Assembly (NCBI RefSeq): GCF_900129875.1
Contig: NZ_FQXC01000008.1
Location: 1-64,000 of the forward strand
Reading direction: 5' to 3'
Source of the DNA: Marivita hallyeonensis
Lineage (GTDB): Bacteria; Pseudomonadota; Alphaproteobacteria; Rhodobacterales; Rhodobacteraceae
DNA: 64,000 nt
Position numbers and translations under genes: made by a program
Shown here: piece by piece, positions 37,599 through 46,785 of the stretch
How positions within the stretch are numbered: position 1 is the stretch's first letter
How the letters are laid out: each line of letters starts with the position of its first letter
The notes under the pieces: model-generated
What the model was told of the DNA's origin: nothing
Databases searched by the model: none
Seen by the model: only the letters and a program-made list of their open reading frames with translations

Positions 37599-38762
37599 TC
37601 ACCAAATCCGGTCGTAGATCGCGACGATCTCTTCTGCGGTGGGCACGCGCGGATTGTTCTGCGGGGAACCAGACGCCAGCGCCTGATCCGCCATGGTCGC
37701 AAAGGTCGACGCGTCTTTCGCGTGGCCCAGGCTGCCGGGGTTCGGGACCTTGAGGTCGTCGTTCAGCCTCTGGAGGTTCTTGACCAGCTTTCCGCACGCG
37801 ACCGCATCGCTGTCGGTATCGTCGGCCCAGGTCATCACGCGGGCGCAGGTGGCATAGCGGTCCGACGCCGCGTCGACGGAGAACCGGGTGACTTCCGGCA
37901 GGAGCATCGCGTTGGACAGCCCGTGCGCCACGTGGAAATGCGCGCCGATGGGGCGGCTCATGCCGTGGACCAGCGCGACGGAGGCGTTCGAGAACGCCAT
38001 CCCGGCCTGCGAAGCGGCAAGCATCAGGGCTTCGCGCGCTTCGGCGTTTTCAGGTTCGGCACAGGCGGTGCGGACGTGGCGCGCGATGGCGGGCATGGCG
38101 GCGAGCGCGAAAGCGTCGGTGTAGGCAAAGGCTTTGCGGCTGACATAGGCCTCAATGGCGTGGGTCAGACTATCGACGGCGGTGTCGGCGGTGATACGCC
38201 ACGGTTTCGTGGTGGTGAACGTCCAGTCGATGAGCGCGGCAGTGGCGACGCAGGCAAGGCCCGAGAGGTTGTATTTCTCGGTCTTCTCAGTGTCGGTGAT
38301 GACGCACCAGCGGGTGAGTTCGGACCCGGTCCCGCCTGTCGTGGGGATCAGGATCACTGGCGGGCCGCAGCGGTCGATCTGGGTCGGGGCCTTGTAGTCG
38401 CGGACATGGCCGGGATTGACGGACATGAAGCTGATGGCCTTGGCCGTATCCATCGGGCTGCCGCCGCCGAACCCGATCACGCAATCAAAATCGCCTGCGT
38501 TGAAGGCCGCGAGCCCTTCGGCGAGGCAGGTATCGGTGGGATCCTCGACCACACCATCGAAGACTGTCCAACCGATCCGCGCGTTATCGAGCACATCGGT
38601 GATGGTCTGCACATGGCCAAGCTGCACCAAACCCGTATCGGTCACGATCAGCGGGCGGGTCAGGCCCAATTGTTGCAACACCTCGGCTAGCTCATTCGCA
38701 ACGCCACCGCCGATGCGGATGATGCGTGGGGATTGGACGCGGCCGATTTGGGCGAGTGTCAT
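37599..38762 (-). CDS. iron-containing alcohol dehydrogenase
   Basis: 387 residues, group III Fe-ADH. IGFGGGSPMDTAKAI is the NAD-binding GGGS motif, TTGGTGSELT precedes the metal-binding region, and His ligands occur in SLTHAIEAYVS and LVHGMSRPIGAHFHVAHGLSNAMLLP. Substrate specificity is open. It is immediately upstream of nothing obvious; the VOC gene lies just before it on the same strand (14-base gap), suggesting co-transcription. Confidence 0.93.
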   Translation of the reverse strand: MTLAQIGRVQSPRIIRIGGGVANELAEVLQQLGLTRPLIVTDTGLVQLGHVQTITDVLDNARIGWTVFDGVVEDPTDTCLAEGLAAFNAGDFDCVIGFGGGSPMDTAKAISFMSVNPGHVRDYKAPTQIDRCGPPVILIPTTGGTGSELTRWCVITDTEKTEKYNLSGLACVATAALIDWTFTTTKPWRITADTAVDSLTHAIEAYVSRKAFAYTDAFALAAMPAIARHVRTACAEPENAEAREALMLAASQAGMAFSNASVALVHGMSRPIGAHFHVAHGLSNAMLLPEVTRFSVDAASDRYATCARVMTWADDTDSDAVACGKLVKNLQRLNDDLKVPNPGSLGHAKDASTFATMADQALASGSPQNNPRVPTAEEIVAIYDRIW

Positions 38763-38776
38763 GTGGTGCCTCTGGG

Positions 38777-39193
38777 TCAGTCTTCGTCGACGATCTGGTG
38801 GACCTCGATCACGTTGCCATCGGGGTCATAGAAAAAGATCTGGTGCCAGCCTTTCACCGCGTCGCTGCCCCAATCGGAATAGGGCACGCCCTTGTCTTCA
38901 AGATGCTGCCTGAAGGCCGCGATATCGTCGGTGCGGTAGGCGATGTGCCCGCGTTCGAGCGGGTTGACCACATGCCCCGACCGGAACGAGTTCAGCACGT
39001 CGCGCGGGGTCAGGTGCATTTGGATATCTCCGTCCGTGACAAAAGAGACGTCTCCGACCAATCCTCTGTCCGCATTGACCGGTGGGAGCTTCGTGGGATC
39101 ATCATCGCCGAGTTGCAGGACGTCCCGGTAAAACCGGTCCATCTCTGGCACGTTGGCGGAACACAGGTTGATGTGATGCAGTTTGAGCTTCAT
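38777..39193 (-). CDS. VOC (glyoxalase/bleomycin-resistance) family protein
   Basis: 138 residues. Two beta-alpha-beta-beta-beta halves typical of the vicinal oxygen chelate fold: LHHINLCSANVPEMDRFYRDVLQLG and GHIAYRTDDIAAFRQHLEDKGV, ending in FFYDPDGNVIEVHQIV with the metal-binding Glu. Likely a dioxygenase- or lyase-like activity, substrate unknown. The start is the ATG whose MKLKLHHINL begins the domain; six extra codons upstream are not domain-like. Same strand as the Fe-ADH gene that follows. Confidence 0.88.
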   Translation of the reverse strand: MKLKLHHINLCSANVPEMDRFYRDVLQLGDDDPTKLPPVNADRGLVGDVSFVTDGDIQMHLTPRDVLNSFRSGHVVNPLERGHIAYRTDDIAAFRQHLEDKGVPYSDWGSDAVKGWHQIFFYDPDGNVIEVHQIVDED

Positions 39194-39228
39194 GCCGGGA
39201 CCGTGGCGCAAAGCCCGATCGAACGCAA

Positions 39229-39555
39229 TCAGGACGCGTTCATGCGCTCCACATAGGCGCGCATCTCTTCGGCTTCGTGCCGGGCGTCGCGCAAGCCTTC
39301 CATCGCGGCGGCGAGTTCGGCCTCGGTCTGGGCGAGCTGATTGGTCAGCTCGGCCTCGCGTTGCTGCAGGTAAGTGATCGCCTGATCGCGGGTTTCCTCG
39401 GCCTCGTGCAATTCCTGGCTCATCTTTTCGAGCTGATCCATGTCGGCTTGGCTGACGCGCGTAAAGCGATGCACGAGCCAGTTGGCGAACCAGCCAAGGC
39501 AGAACGCCACGAACAGAATAATGGCTGTGGTGATGACGAATTCAGTTCTGTTCAT
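39229..39555 (-). CDS. small membrane-anchored coiled-coil protein
   Basis: 108 residues. A transmembrane helix (about 7-27: VITTAIILFVAFCLGWFANWLV) is followed by a Glu/Gln/Ala-rich heptad region (about 36-105), a likely coiled coil. It overlaps the 3' end of the OmpA/BON gene by 14 bases, so the two are co-transcribed. The role is probably structural or scaffolding in the envelope; no known family recognised. Confidence 0.8.
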   Translation of the reverse strand: MNRTEFVITTAIILFVAFCLGWFANWLVHRFTRVSQADMDQLEKMSQELHEAEETRDQAITYLQQREAELTNQLAQTEAELAAAMEGLRDARHEAEEMRAYVERMNAS

Positions 39556-41452
39556 CCGACTGTCCCTCTGCCCCGCCATCTGTTTCGCCCGTAGGGACCG
39601 ATTGTTCAATACTTTCGAGCGTGGTTTCGACCTCGGGGATGGGTTCAGGTTGCCGCAGCTTGAATTCGATACGTCGATTGGCCTCGCGGCCTTCTTCGGT
39701 GTCGTTGGACGCGATGGGACGTTCCTCACCGTAGCCGCGCACCTCGTAGCTCGACGTCAGCACGCGGCGGTCGCGCAAAGCGTTCGCCACCGCCTGTGCG
39801 CGGTCCTGGCTGAGCTGGAGGTTCATCACTTCACGTCCCTGGCTGTCGGTGTGTCCGGCGATCACCAGAGGAATGTCGCCACACAGCTGCAGAAGCTCTG
39901 CGATTTCGTCCATGATGTCCCGCGTTCCGGCGTCGAGTGTCGCGGAGCCGGGTTCGAAGGTGATCTTGCGGTCGCCGATGATCTCTACGATCTGGGCCTC
40001 GCATTCCTCGGGCGTCGGGATGCCCAGAAGCGGATCGAGCTTTTCCTGGTAGGTGACGTTGATCTCGAATTCCTCGGCATCGCCCAGTTTCTCGGCCAGA
40101 AGCCCGGCGATTTCCGAACTGGCGTTCTGGTTGCCGGTGTTTCCGCTGATGGCGAGGCTATCGGGTGTCACGACAACCGCACCGTTCGACAGCCGCGACA
40201 AGGCTTCCAGACCCGCAAGGACCCGGCTGGACCACGTGGCAGGCAGGGTTTCGTCGACGCGGGCGGTCATGCGAACCGAGGACGATCCAAAGGCGGCGCG
40301 GGCAAAGCTGTCGGCCGTCTGCCGCGCGATTTCGCTGTTGATGCGGCCACGGAGCTGAACACTGCCCTCGGGGCTGTGGGTCGCGGTGAATTCCGGGATG
40401 CCCACGGGCTGTTCGGGGGGCGGTTCCGGCAGGGTCGCATTGACGACGAAGACCTTGGGCAGGTCGGCTTCCAAGGTGCCAACCACCTGATCGAAGAGGT
40501 TCTGATCGGTGCCTTCCAGGGCAAAGAGAGAGACATCGGCATCCGCGAAGGTGATGCTGCCACCGCCCAGCGCGGCGATCGCTTCGATTCCCATGGCGGT
40601 TGCTGTGCCCCATTCGTTTGTCGGCGTGCCAAGGCCAAGGCGGCAGTCGATCTTGTCTTCGATCCCGGCTGCGCCTGCCGCGGCGAGGATTTGGGCACGG
40701 GCGTCCTCGGTCGGAGCAGAACAGGCGTCAAACCGCGCACCGTCGGCATCCTTGATAAACCGCAGGGTGAACGGCGAAATGACCGGGCGCGGCGCGGTGA
40801 TTTCAAGCGCCAGTCGCACGTCGTCGCCTGCACGGCGGGCGAAATCAGCCTCGATCCGGCGGCGGGCGTCTTCGCTTTCTGCCGCGCCCTTGATCGAGAC
40901 GCGACCGGCTTCGACAGAAATCTTCGACCGCTCAAGATCGTCGAGCACTGACACCGAATACTCCAACGCATCGTCCCAGCCTTCGGGAACGGGGTAATCC
41001 GCGATCTCAAGCAGATCCGACACCGGCGCATCGGGAACAGCGCGGGAGATGTCCCGTATCAGCTGATCTCGATCCGTGGCCAAGGGCAAAAGTCCGATCA
41101 GGGAGATCCCGCTGTCGCTGCGCAGCATTTCAATCGAGAACCGCGGCGGCGCGATCCCGTCAGTGTCGATGATGTCGATCTGGTCGATCACGCGAGCGGT
41201 ATCGACCACGCGGCCCGCTGCACTGAGCGCCTGAAACCGGGCGGCTTCGGTCGGGGCGGTGCCGATCAGGAAAACCTGCAATCCGTTGGTGTCCACGTCC
41301 GCCCATGTCAGCGCGTCGCGATCCAGCTCTGTTCTGACAGCACGCTCGGACGTGTCTTCGACCGCATCCACCGAAAACCACGCAGCAGCGAGGCTGAGCA
41401 CGGCGGCGATTGCGAAGGTGCTGAAAAGCACAATGACAGAAGACAGGCGCAT
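39542..41452 (-). CDS. OmpA-family envelope protein with repeated BON-like regions
   Basis: 636 residues. A signal or anchor segment occupies residues 1-25. Between about 30 and 470 the sequence shows several BON-like repeats (short alpha-beta units such as VSIKGAAESEDARRRIEADFARR and VQLRGRINSEIARQTADSFARAAFG). The C-terminus is an OmpA domain: ITFEPGSATLDAGTRDIMDEIAELL, GHTDSQGREVMNLQLSQDRAQAVANAL and GYGEERPIASNDTEEGREANRRIEF, which binds peptidoglycan. The tail is acidic and disordered. BON units may contact lipids. The upstream neighbour ubiA is unrelated. Confidence 0.88.
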   Translation of the reverse strand: MRLSSVIVLFSTFAIAAVLSLAAAWFSVDAVEDTSERAVRTELDRDALTWADVDTNGLQVFLIGTAPTEAARFQALSAAGRVVDTARVIDQIDIIDTDGIAPPRFSIEMLRSDSGISLIGLLPLATDRDQLIRDISRAVPDAPVSDLLEIADYPVPEGWDDALEYSVSVLDDLERSKISVEAGRVSIKGAAESEDARRRIEADFARRAGDDVRLALEITAPRPVISPFTLRFIKDADGARFDACSAPTEDARAQILAAAGAAGIEDKIDCRLGLGTPTNEWGTATAMGIEAIAALGGGSITFADADVSLFALEGTDQNLFDQVVGTLEADLPKVFVVNATLPEPPPEQPVGIPEFTATHSPEGSVQLRGRINSEIARQTADSFARAAFGSSSVRMTARVDETLPATWSSRVLAGLEALSRLSNGAVVVTPDSLAISGNTGNQNASSEIAGLLAEKLGDAEEFEINVTYQEKLDPLLGIPTPEECEAQIVEIIGDRKITFEPGSATLDAGTRDIMDEIAELLQLCGDIPLVIAGHTDSQGREVMNLQLSQDRAQAVANALRDRRVLTSSYEVRGYGEERPIASNDTEEGREANRRIEFKLRQPEPIPEVETTLESIEQSVPTGETDGGAEGQSDEQN

Positions 41453-41511
41453 GAGCGTTCCGCATCAGGTGACGTTGGCCCAGCGATACGCCGCAGGGCC
41501 AAGGAGTGCAA

Positions 41512-42477
41512 TCAAACCAGAAGCGCTGTGGCGAAAAACAGCACAGGAATCAGGCCCGCATTCCGGTTGGACCGAAACACTTCCAGAAGGCGGTCGGGAT
41601 CGTCAAGATCCACCTTCCGCATCTGGAACATCATGTGCCACCCCATCGCCCACGGCCCACCCAGCGCGAGGACCAGTGCAAAGATCTCACCGCGTGGTGC
41701 CGCGAGGATGATGGCGAGGCCCATCAATGCCACGGTGAGGACCAGAAACCACGCGAGGTAACGGGGCGTGTCGTCGCCGAACAGGCGCGCGGTGGATTTG
41801 ATGCCGATGAGCGCGTCATCGTCCCGGTCCTGATGCGCATAGATCGTGTCATAGAACAGCGTCCACGCGATGCCCGCCGCATAGAGGCACAAGGCAGGCC
41901 AACCGAGTGTGCCCGTATGTGCCGTCCAGGCCAGCAAAGCCCCCCAATTGAAGGCGATGCCAAGAAACACCTGTGGCCACCATGTGAAGCGCTTCGCGAA
42001 GGGATAGATGGCGACCGGGATCAGCGCGATGACGCCAAGCAGAATCGCCATCGGCGGAAAGGTGATGAGGATGAAGAACGCGGTCACCGATTGGATCACG
42101 GCCCAAACCAGCGCCTGTTTCGCAGACACCTGACCAGAGGGGATCGGGCGGGACGCGGTCCGCGCGACCGAGCCGTCGAAATCGCGGTCAGTGATGTCGT
42201 TCCAGGTGCAGCCCGCGCCGCGCATCAGGAACGCGCCGATGCCGCAACCGACGATGATCCAGAGATCGAACAGCCGCATTTGCCCGGTGTGGAACATCGC
42301 AAGAAGCACGCCCCAGACGCAGGGCGCGAAGAGCAGCCAAGTGCCGATGGGCCGATCCGCACGGGACAGGCGCAGATAGGGGCGCGTCCATTCAGGCGCC
42401 AGCGTATCGACCCAGTTGCCCGAGACGGCATCAGCGACCTGACCGCCCTGGTCTGGTGTTGTCTGCGGGCCGGGCAT
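41512..42477 (-). CDS. ubiA: 4-hydroxybenzoate octaprenyltransferase
   Basis: 321 residues, eight or nine membrane segments. The two aspartate-rich prenyl diphosphate motifs are GAGCTWNDITDRDFDGSVARTASRP and DTIYAHQDRDDDALIGIKSTA. It attaches the polyprenyl chain to 4-hydroxybenzoate in ubiquinone synthesis. The start is the ATG at 42477, which forms the left half of CATATG. rsmE is divergent with the chosen starts only 12 bases apart, so both promoters must lie in the neighbouring coding regions or the gene body. Confidence 0.96.
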   Translation of the reverse strand: MPGPQTTPDQGGQVADAVSGNWVDTLAPEWTRPYLRLSRADRPIGTWLLFAPCVWGVLLAMFHTGQMRLFDLWIIVGCGIGAFLMRGAGCTWNDITDRDFDGSVARTASRPIPSGQVSAKQALVWAVIQSVTAFFILITFPPMAILLGVIALIPVAIYPFAKRFTWWPQVFLGIAFNWGALLAWTAHTGTLGWPALCLYAAGIAWTLFYDTIYAHQDRDDDALIGIKSTARLFGDDTPRYLAWFLVLTVALMGLAIILAAPRGEIFALVLALGGPWAMGWHMMFQMRKVDLDDPDRLLEVFRSNRNAGLIPVLFFATALLV

Positions 42478-42489
42478 ATGTCTGGCTCC

Positions 42490-43209
42490 ATGAAGGCAAA
42501 AGTCAGATTGTATGTAGATCAGCCGCTCGGGGCGGCACAACCGGTCCCTCTGACGCGGGAGCAGGCGCATTACCTGCTCGGTGTGATGCGCATGGGGGTC
42601 GGTGACGCCGTGGCGCTGTTCAACGGGCGTGACGGGGAGTGGCAGGCCGAGGTCGCCGAGGCGGGCAAGCGCGGCGGCGTGTTGGTCTGCCGTGAGCAGT
42701 CCGCGCCTTTGACTTTGCCCCCCGATCTCTGGCTTTTGTTCGCGCCGATCAAGAAGGCGCGCACCGATTTCATCGTCGAGAAGGCCGTCGAAATGGGCGT
42801 GCGACGTATCTGCCCGGTGCAGACGGCGTTCACGAATTCCGAACGGATTCGGCAGGACCGGTTGCAGGCCCATGCGGTCGAGGCGGCAGAGCAGTGCGGG
42901 GCGACATTTGTGCCGGAGGTCGCGGATTTGGCAAAGCTGGACCGGGTTTTGGCCGATTGGGACACTTCGCGGAGAATCGCGTTTTGCGATGAGGCTTTGG
43001 CGGGCGAAACTGGTCGTTTGCCGGACGCGCCGGGGCCATGGGCCATTCTGATCGGGCCAGAAGGTGGATTCTCGGAAGCCGAGCGCAGCCGGTTGCGCGG
43101 GTTGGCGCATGCGACGCCAATTGGCCTTGGTCCCCGCATCCTGCGTGCGGATACGGCGGCGGTGGCGGCGTTGACCTTGTGGCAAAGCGCCTTGGGGGAT
43201 TGGGCGTGA
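42490..43209 (+). CDS. rsmE: 16S rRNA m3U1498 methyltransferase
   Basis: 239 residues. Family features: MKAKVRLYVDQPLG start, AHYLLGVMRMGVGDAVALFNG (PUA-like part), then the SPOUT domain with WLLFAPIKKARTDFIVEKAVEMGV, and the knot WAILIGPEGGFSEAE and LGPRILRADTAAVAAL. It methylates U1498 of 16S rRNA. An ATG at 42478 (four codons earlier) is an alternative start that would abut the ubiA start codon. Confidence 0.95.
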   Translation: MKAKVRLYVDQPLGAAQPVPLTREQAHYLLGVMRMGVGDAVALFNGRDGEWQAEVAEAGKRGGVLVCREQSAPLTLPPDLWLLFAPIKKARTDFIVEKAVEMGVRRICPVQTAFTNSERIRQDRLQAHAVEAAEQCGATFVPEVADLAKLDRVLADWDTSRRIAFCDEALAGETGRLPDAPGPWAILIGPEGGFSEAERSRLRGLAHATPIGLGPRILRADTAAVAALTLWQSALGDWA

Positions 43210-43736
43210 GCTTTTTCCGGCCCGAGGCGAAGGCGCTGCTGCGGCGGTGGCGCGAGGCGTTGGTCGGGGCGGCCCTTCTCCTGCTCGGAGCATATTGGAG
43301 CCTTGGGACCACCCCCGGTCCGTTGTCATGGATCGGTTTGCTGGTTGTCTTGCTGGGCGCGGCGCTGTTCTTTGCCGGGCTGCAAAGAGGGCGCGCGCGT
43401 CACGGTGGCGGCGGACCGGGCGTTGTACAGATCATCGAACGGCGCATCGGGTATTTCGGCCCGCTGAACGGTGGCATTGTCGATCTGGACACCATCACCT
43501 CGATCAATTTCGACCCCACAGAACACCCATCGTCCTGGGTCATTACCCACGAGGGCGGACCCGCGTTGCACATCCCCATGAATGCCGAAGGCGCGGACGG
43601 TCTGTTCGACGCATTCGCAAGCCTGCCGGGTCTGAGTCCCGGGCGCATCGCTGCCGTGTCACAGCAGGACAGCGACCGACCGATTGTGCTCTGGCGCAGA
43701 TCCGATCTTCGGAAACGCATCGCCCGGCTGCATTGA
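43206..43736 (+). CDS. membrane protein of unknown function downstream of rsmE
   Basis: 176 residues. Two hydrophobic segments at about 18-30 and 40-58 sit at the N-terminus, followed by a soluble Gly/Asp-rich domain. The GTG start overlaps the rsmE stop (GTGA), giving four-base coupling. I recognise no family; the GFAGLQRGRARH and IGYFGPLNGGIVDLDTITSINFD stretches are distinctive. It could be a membrane-linked sensor, but that is a guess. Confidence 0.7.
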   Translation: MSFFRPEAKALLRRWREALVGAALLLLGAYWSLGTTPGPLSWIGLLVVLLGAALFFAGLQRGRARHGGGGPGVVQIIERRIGYFGPLNGGIVDLDTITSINFDPTEHPSSWVITHEGGPALHIPMNAEGADGLFDAFASLPGLSPGRIAAVSQQDSDRPIVLWRRSDLRKRIARLH

Positions 43737-43799
43737 CACCCCGGAGAATTCGGACCAAGGCTGGCCTCCTATCGCGAGCAGACAGACCGGAGACACGCC

Positions 43800-45170
43800 A
43801 TGTCCATTCCTCAGTCCGGTGGCGGGCCTATCGAACATCACGATCAACTGGCCCAGTACCTGGCCGATGGCTGCAAGCCGAAAGAGGACTGGCGTATCGG
43901 GACCGAGCACGAAAAGTTCGGCTACTGCAAGGATAGTCTGCGCCCCCTGCCCTATGCGGGCGAACGATCGATCCTCGCCGTTCTGGAAGGGCTGCGCGAT
44001 CGTCATGGCTGGTCCCCCATCCTAGAAGGCGACAACCTGATCGGGTTGGTCAAGGGCGGCGCGAACATCTCTCTGGAACCGGGTGGGCAGTTGGAGCTGT
44101 CCGGCGCGCCTTTGGAAACCATCCACCAGACCTGCGACGAGGTGAATGAACATCTGGTCGAGGTCAAAAGCATCGCCGACGAAATCGGCGTCGGGTTCAT
44201 CGGCCTTGGTGCCGCGCCGATCTGGACGCATGAGGACATGCCGCTCATGCCCAAGGGGCGCTACAAATTGATGGACCGCTACATGCAAAAGGTCGGCACC
44301 TCTGGCACGACCATGATGCGGCGGACCTGTACGGTGCAGGTCAACCTCGACTTCTCGTCCGAGGCGGACATGGTGCAGAAGATGCGCGTAGCGCTCGCGT
44401 TGCAGCCGGTCGCGACCGCGCTGTTTGCGACCTCGCCGTTTTTCGAAGGCAAGATCAACGGGCACAAAAGTTGGCGCTCACGCGTCTGGCGGCATCTGGA
44501 TGACGACCGCACAGGCATGCTGCCCTTCGTGTTCGAGGACGGGTTCGGGTTCGAGGCGTGGGTGCAATACGCGCTCGATGTGCCGATGTATTTCGTCTAC
44601 CGCGACGGGGTGTATCACAACGCGCTGGGCCAGTCGTTCCGCGACTTTCTGAAGGGCGAATTGCCAGCCTTGCCCGGTGAGACCCCGACCTTGTCGGATT
44701 GGGCGGATCACCTGACGACGATCTTCCCCGAAGCACGGGTGAAAAAGTTCATCGAGATGCGCGGCGCCGATGGCGGACCGTGGCGGCGGCTGTGCGCCCT
44801 TCCCGCGCTCTGGGTTGGGCTGACCTATGATCAAAACGCGCTCGATGCGGCGTGGGACCTGGTCAAGGGCTGGGACGCAGAGACGCGCCAGAGCCTGCGG
44901 GTCGCGGCCTCGGTCGACGGGCTTCAGGCGCAGGTCAACGGAATCGACATGCTGGCCCTGGCGCGGGAAGTGCTGGATATCGCCGAAGCCGGGCTTGTCG
45001 CGCGGGCACGGCCGGGCGCCGGTGGGCTGGTGCCGGATGAGACGCATTTCCTCAACGCGTTGAAGGAAAGCGCGGAGAGTGGAAAGACACTTGCCGATGA
45101 ATTCCTCGACCACCACGCGACCGATTGGGACGGTGATATCAGCCGGATTTACGGCGACTACAGCTATTGA
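43800..45170 (+). CDS. gshA: glutamate-cysteine ligase (plant/proteobacterial type)
   Basis: 456 residues. The GCS2 family marks are WRIGTEHEKFGY at the N-terminus, GGQLELSGAPLETIHQTCDEV, MMRRTCTVQVNLDFSSEADMV and the LFATSPFFEGKINGHKSWRSRVW block. It makes gamma-glutamylcysteine, the first step of glutathione. It faces the gamma-glutamyltransferase gene at their 3' ends, separated by a hairpin. Confidence 0.95.
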   Translation: MSIPQSGGGPIEHHDQLAQYLADGCKPKEDWRIGTEHEKFGYCKDSLRPLPYAGERSILAVLEGLRDRHGWSPILEGDNLIGLVKGGANISLEPGGQLELSGAPLETIHQTCDEVNEHLVEVKSIADEIGVGFIGLGAAPIWTHEDMPLMPKGRYKLMDRYMQKVGTSGTTMMRRTCTVQVNLDFSSEADMVQKMRVALALQPVATALFATSPFFEGKINGHKSWRSRVWRHLDDDRTGMLPFVFEDGFGFEAWVQYALDVPMYFVYRDGVYHNALGQSFRDFLKGELPALPGETPTLSDWADHLTTIFPEARVKKFIEMRGADGGPWRRLCALPALWVGLTYDQNALDAAWDLVKGWDAETRQSLRVAASVDGLQAQVNGIDMLALAREVLDIAEAGLVARARPGAGGLVPDETHFLNALKESAESGKTLADEFLDHHATDWDGDISRIYGDYSY

Positions 45171-45179
45171 TCGTCAGGA

Positions 45180-45204
45180 GGTCGGACGGGTTTGTCCGAC
45201 CTAC
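45180..45204. terminator. hairpin between convergent gshA and ggt; dispersed repeat family
   Basis: GGTCGGAC and GTCCGACC form an 8-bp stem, loop of six. On the minus strand it begins GTAGGTCGGACAAA, close to the hairpins at 8027 and 59080. It is well placed to end both genes. Confidence 0.82.
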
Positions 45205-45207
45205 GTG

Positions 45208-46785
45208 TCAATACCCGATGGCGCAGCCGTCCTTGCGGGGATCGGACGCCCCCTCGAGAACCCCGTTGTCATGCAACTGGATGGCTTGCGCGCCGCCGAT
45301 TGCGACTTCGGGTATATCCACATCGTGGCCCCACTCTGCCAGCTGCGCCCGCACGGCGTCCGAATACCCCCGTTCGACCATGAGCTTGCCCTTCTCGGCA
45401 AAGCAGCGCGGTGCGTCGAGGGCTTCTTGCGGCTCCAGTCCGAAATCGGTGACGTTGGTCACGAAGCGGGCATGACCAGTTGACTGATATTGCCCGCCCA
45501 TCACGCCGAACGGCATCATGACCTTGCCCTGATCCCGAAGGATTGCCGGAATGATCGTGTGCATCGGGCGCTTTCCGCCGCCGTATTCATTTGCGTGACC
45601 CGGTTCGAGCGTGAAACCGCCACCACGGTTCTGGAACAGGATGCCGAACTTCTCGGATGCGATGCCGGAGCCGAAGCTGTGGAAGATCGAATAGATCAGA
45701 GAGACCACCATGCGGTCCTTGTCGACGACGGTGATATAGATCGTGTCCTTGTGAACCGCTTCGCTGATCGTCGTGGCGCTTTGCATCGCCTTTTTCGGGT
45801 CGATGAGTGCGGCGAGCTTCTTGGCCGTTTCCATCGACAGCATGTGGTCGAGTCGCGTCATGTGATCGGGGTCTGCCACGAAACGGTTGCGCGTGTCATA
45901 GGCCAGCTTCGTCGCCTCGGCTTCGAGATGCGCGCGTTCGGCCCCGAACGGATCGAGCGCGGCCAGATCGAACTGCGACAGGATGTTGAGCAACAGGATC
46001 GCTGTGGCACCCTGACCGTTCGGCGCATGTTCGAGGAGTTCGAGTCCGCCGTATGTACCGCTGATCGGATCGCCCATCGTGGCCGCCGTGTTCGCGAAAT
46101 CATCGGCCGTGTGAACGCCGCCCATGGCATTGAGCACGGCAAGCATGTCGTCTGCGATCTCGCCGGTGTAGAACGCGTCGCGGCCGTCTTTTGCGATGCG
46201 CTTCAGCACCTCTGCCTGGCCGGGCAACTGGAACAGCGTACCGCGCGCGGGCGCTTGGTCGTTGGGCAGGAAATGTGTCCGCGCATGGCCCTGAAGAAGG
46301 TCCGCGTTTGACGCCCAGTCCCAGGCCACACGTTCGGCCACGGGCAGCCCGTTTTCCATGTAGTCGATGGCAGGAGCAAGACTGTCGGCGATGCCGAGCT
46401 TTCCGTACTTCTCCGACATGGTGCAGAACGCATCTATCGCGCCCGGGACCGTGACAGCTTCGGGGCCGTAGAGCGGGATCGTATCTTCACCGCGAGCGCG
46501 CAGATCATCGGCCCTGGCCGCCGCAGGCGCGCGCCCGGAGCCGTTCACGGTGATCACGTCGTCACTGCCCGCCGGTGAAATCAGCGCGAAGCAGTCGCCG
46601 CCGAGTCCCGTCATTGCAGGCTCTGCCTGACCAAGGATGACCGCACCGGCAATTGCCGCATCGATGGCGTTGCCGCCGCGCTTCAAGATATCGACCGCCG
46701 CCTGTGCCGCCAGCGGGTGTGACGTGGCGCACATGCCGTTTGTCGCCAGAACCGCAGAGCGCCCCGGCAATTGGAAATCTCGCAT
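45208..46785 (-). CDS. ggt: gamma-glutamyltransferase
   Basis: 525 residues. The self-processing site is in the KDTIYITVVDKDRMVVSL segment with the Thr nucleophile, followed by the FGSGIASEKFGILFQNRGGGF block. The N-terminal part includes GGNAIDAAIAGAVILGQAEPAMTGLGGD. It is a periplasmic/secreted Ntn hydrolase family that transfers the gamma-glutamyl group of glutathione, but the N-terminus here (MRDFQLPGRSAVLATNGMCATSHPLA) has no clear signal peptide, so a cytoplasmic version is possible. Convergent with gshA. Confidence 0.92.
   Translation of the reverse strand: MRDFQLPGRSAVLATNGMCATSHPLAAQAAVDILKRGGNAIDAAIAGAVILGQAEPAMTGLGGDCFALISPAGSDDVITVNGSGRAPAAARADDLRARGEDTIPLYGPEAVTVPGAIDAFCTMSEKYGKLGIADSLAPAIDYMENGLPVAERVAWDWASNADLLQGHARTHFLPNDQAPARGTLFQLPGQAEVLKRIAKDGRDAFYTGEIADDMLAVLNAMGGVHTADDFANTAATMGDPISGTYGGLELLEHAPNGQGATAILLLNILSQFDLAALDPFGAERAHLEAEATKLAYDTRNRFVADPDHMTRLDHMLSMETAKKLAALIDPKKAMQSATTISEAVHKDTIYITVVDKDRMVVSLIYSIFHSFGSGIASEKFGILFQNRGGGFTLEPGHANEYGGGKRPMHTIIPAILRDQGKVMMPFGVMGGQYQSTGHARFVTNVTDFGLEPQEALDAPRCFAEKGKLMVERGYSDAVRAQLAEWGHDVDIPEVAIGGAQAIQLHDNGVLEGASDPRKDGCAIGY

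Noticed and set aside
42475-42480. CATATG as the rsmE start at 42478
   Set aside because: The ATG four codons later gives the usual MKAKVRLYVD beginning; the earlier one adds only MSGS and directly abuts ubiA. Kept as an alternative.
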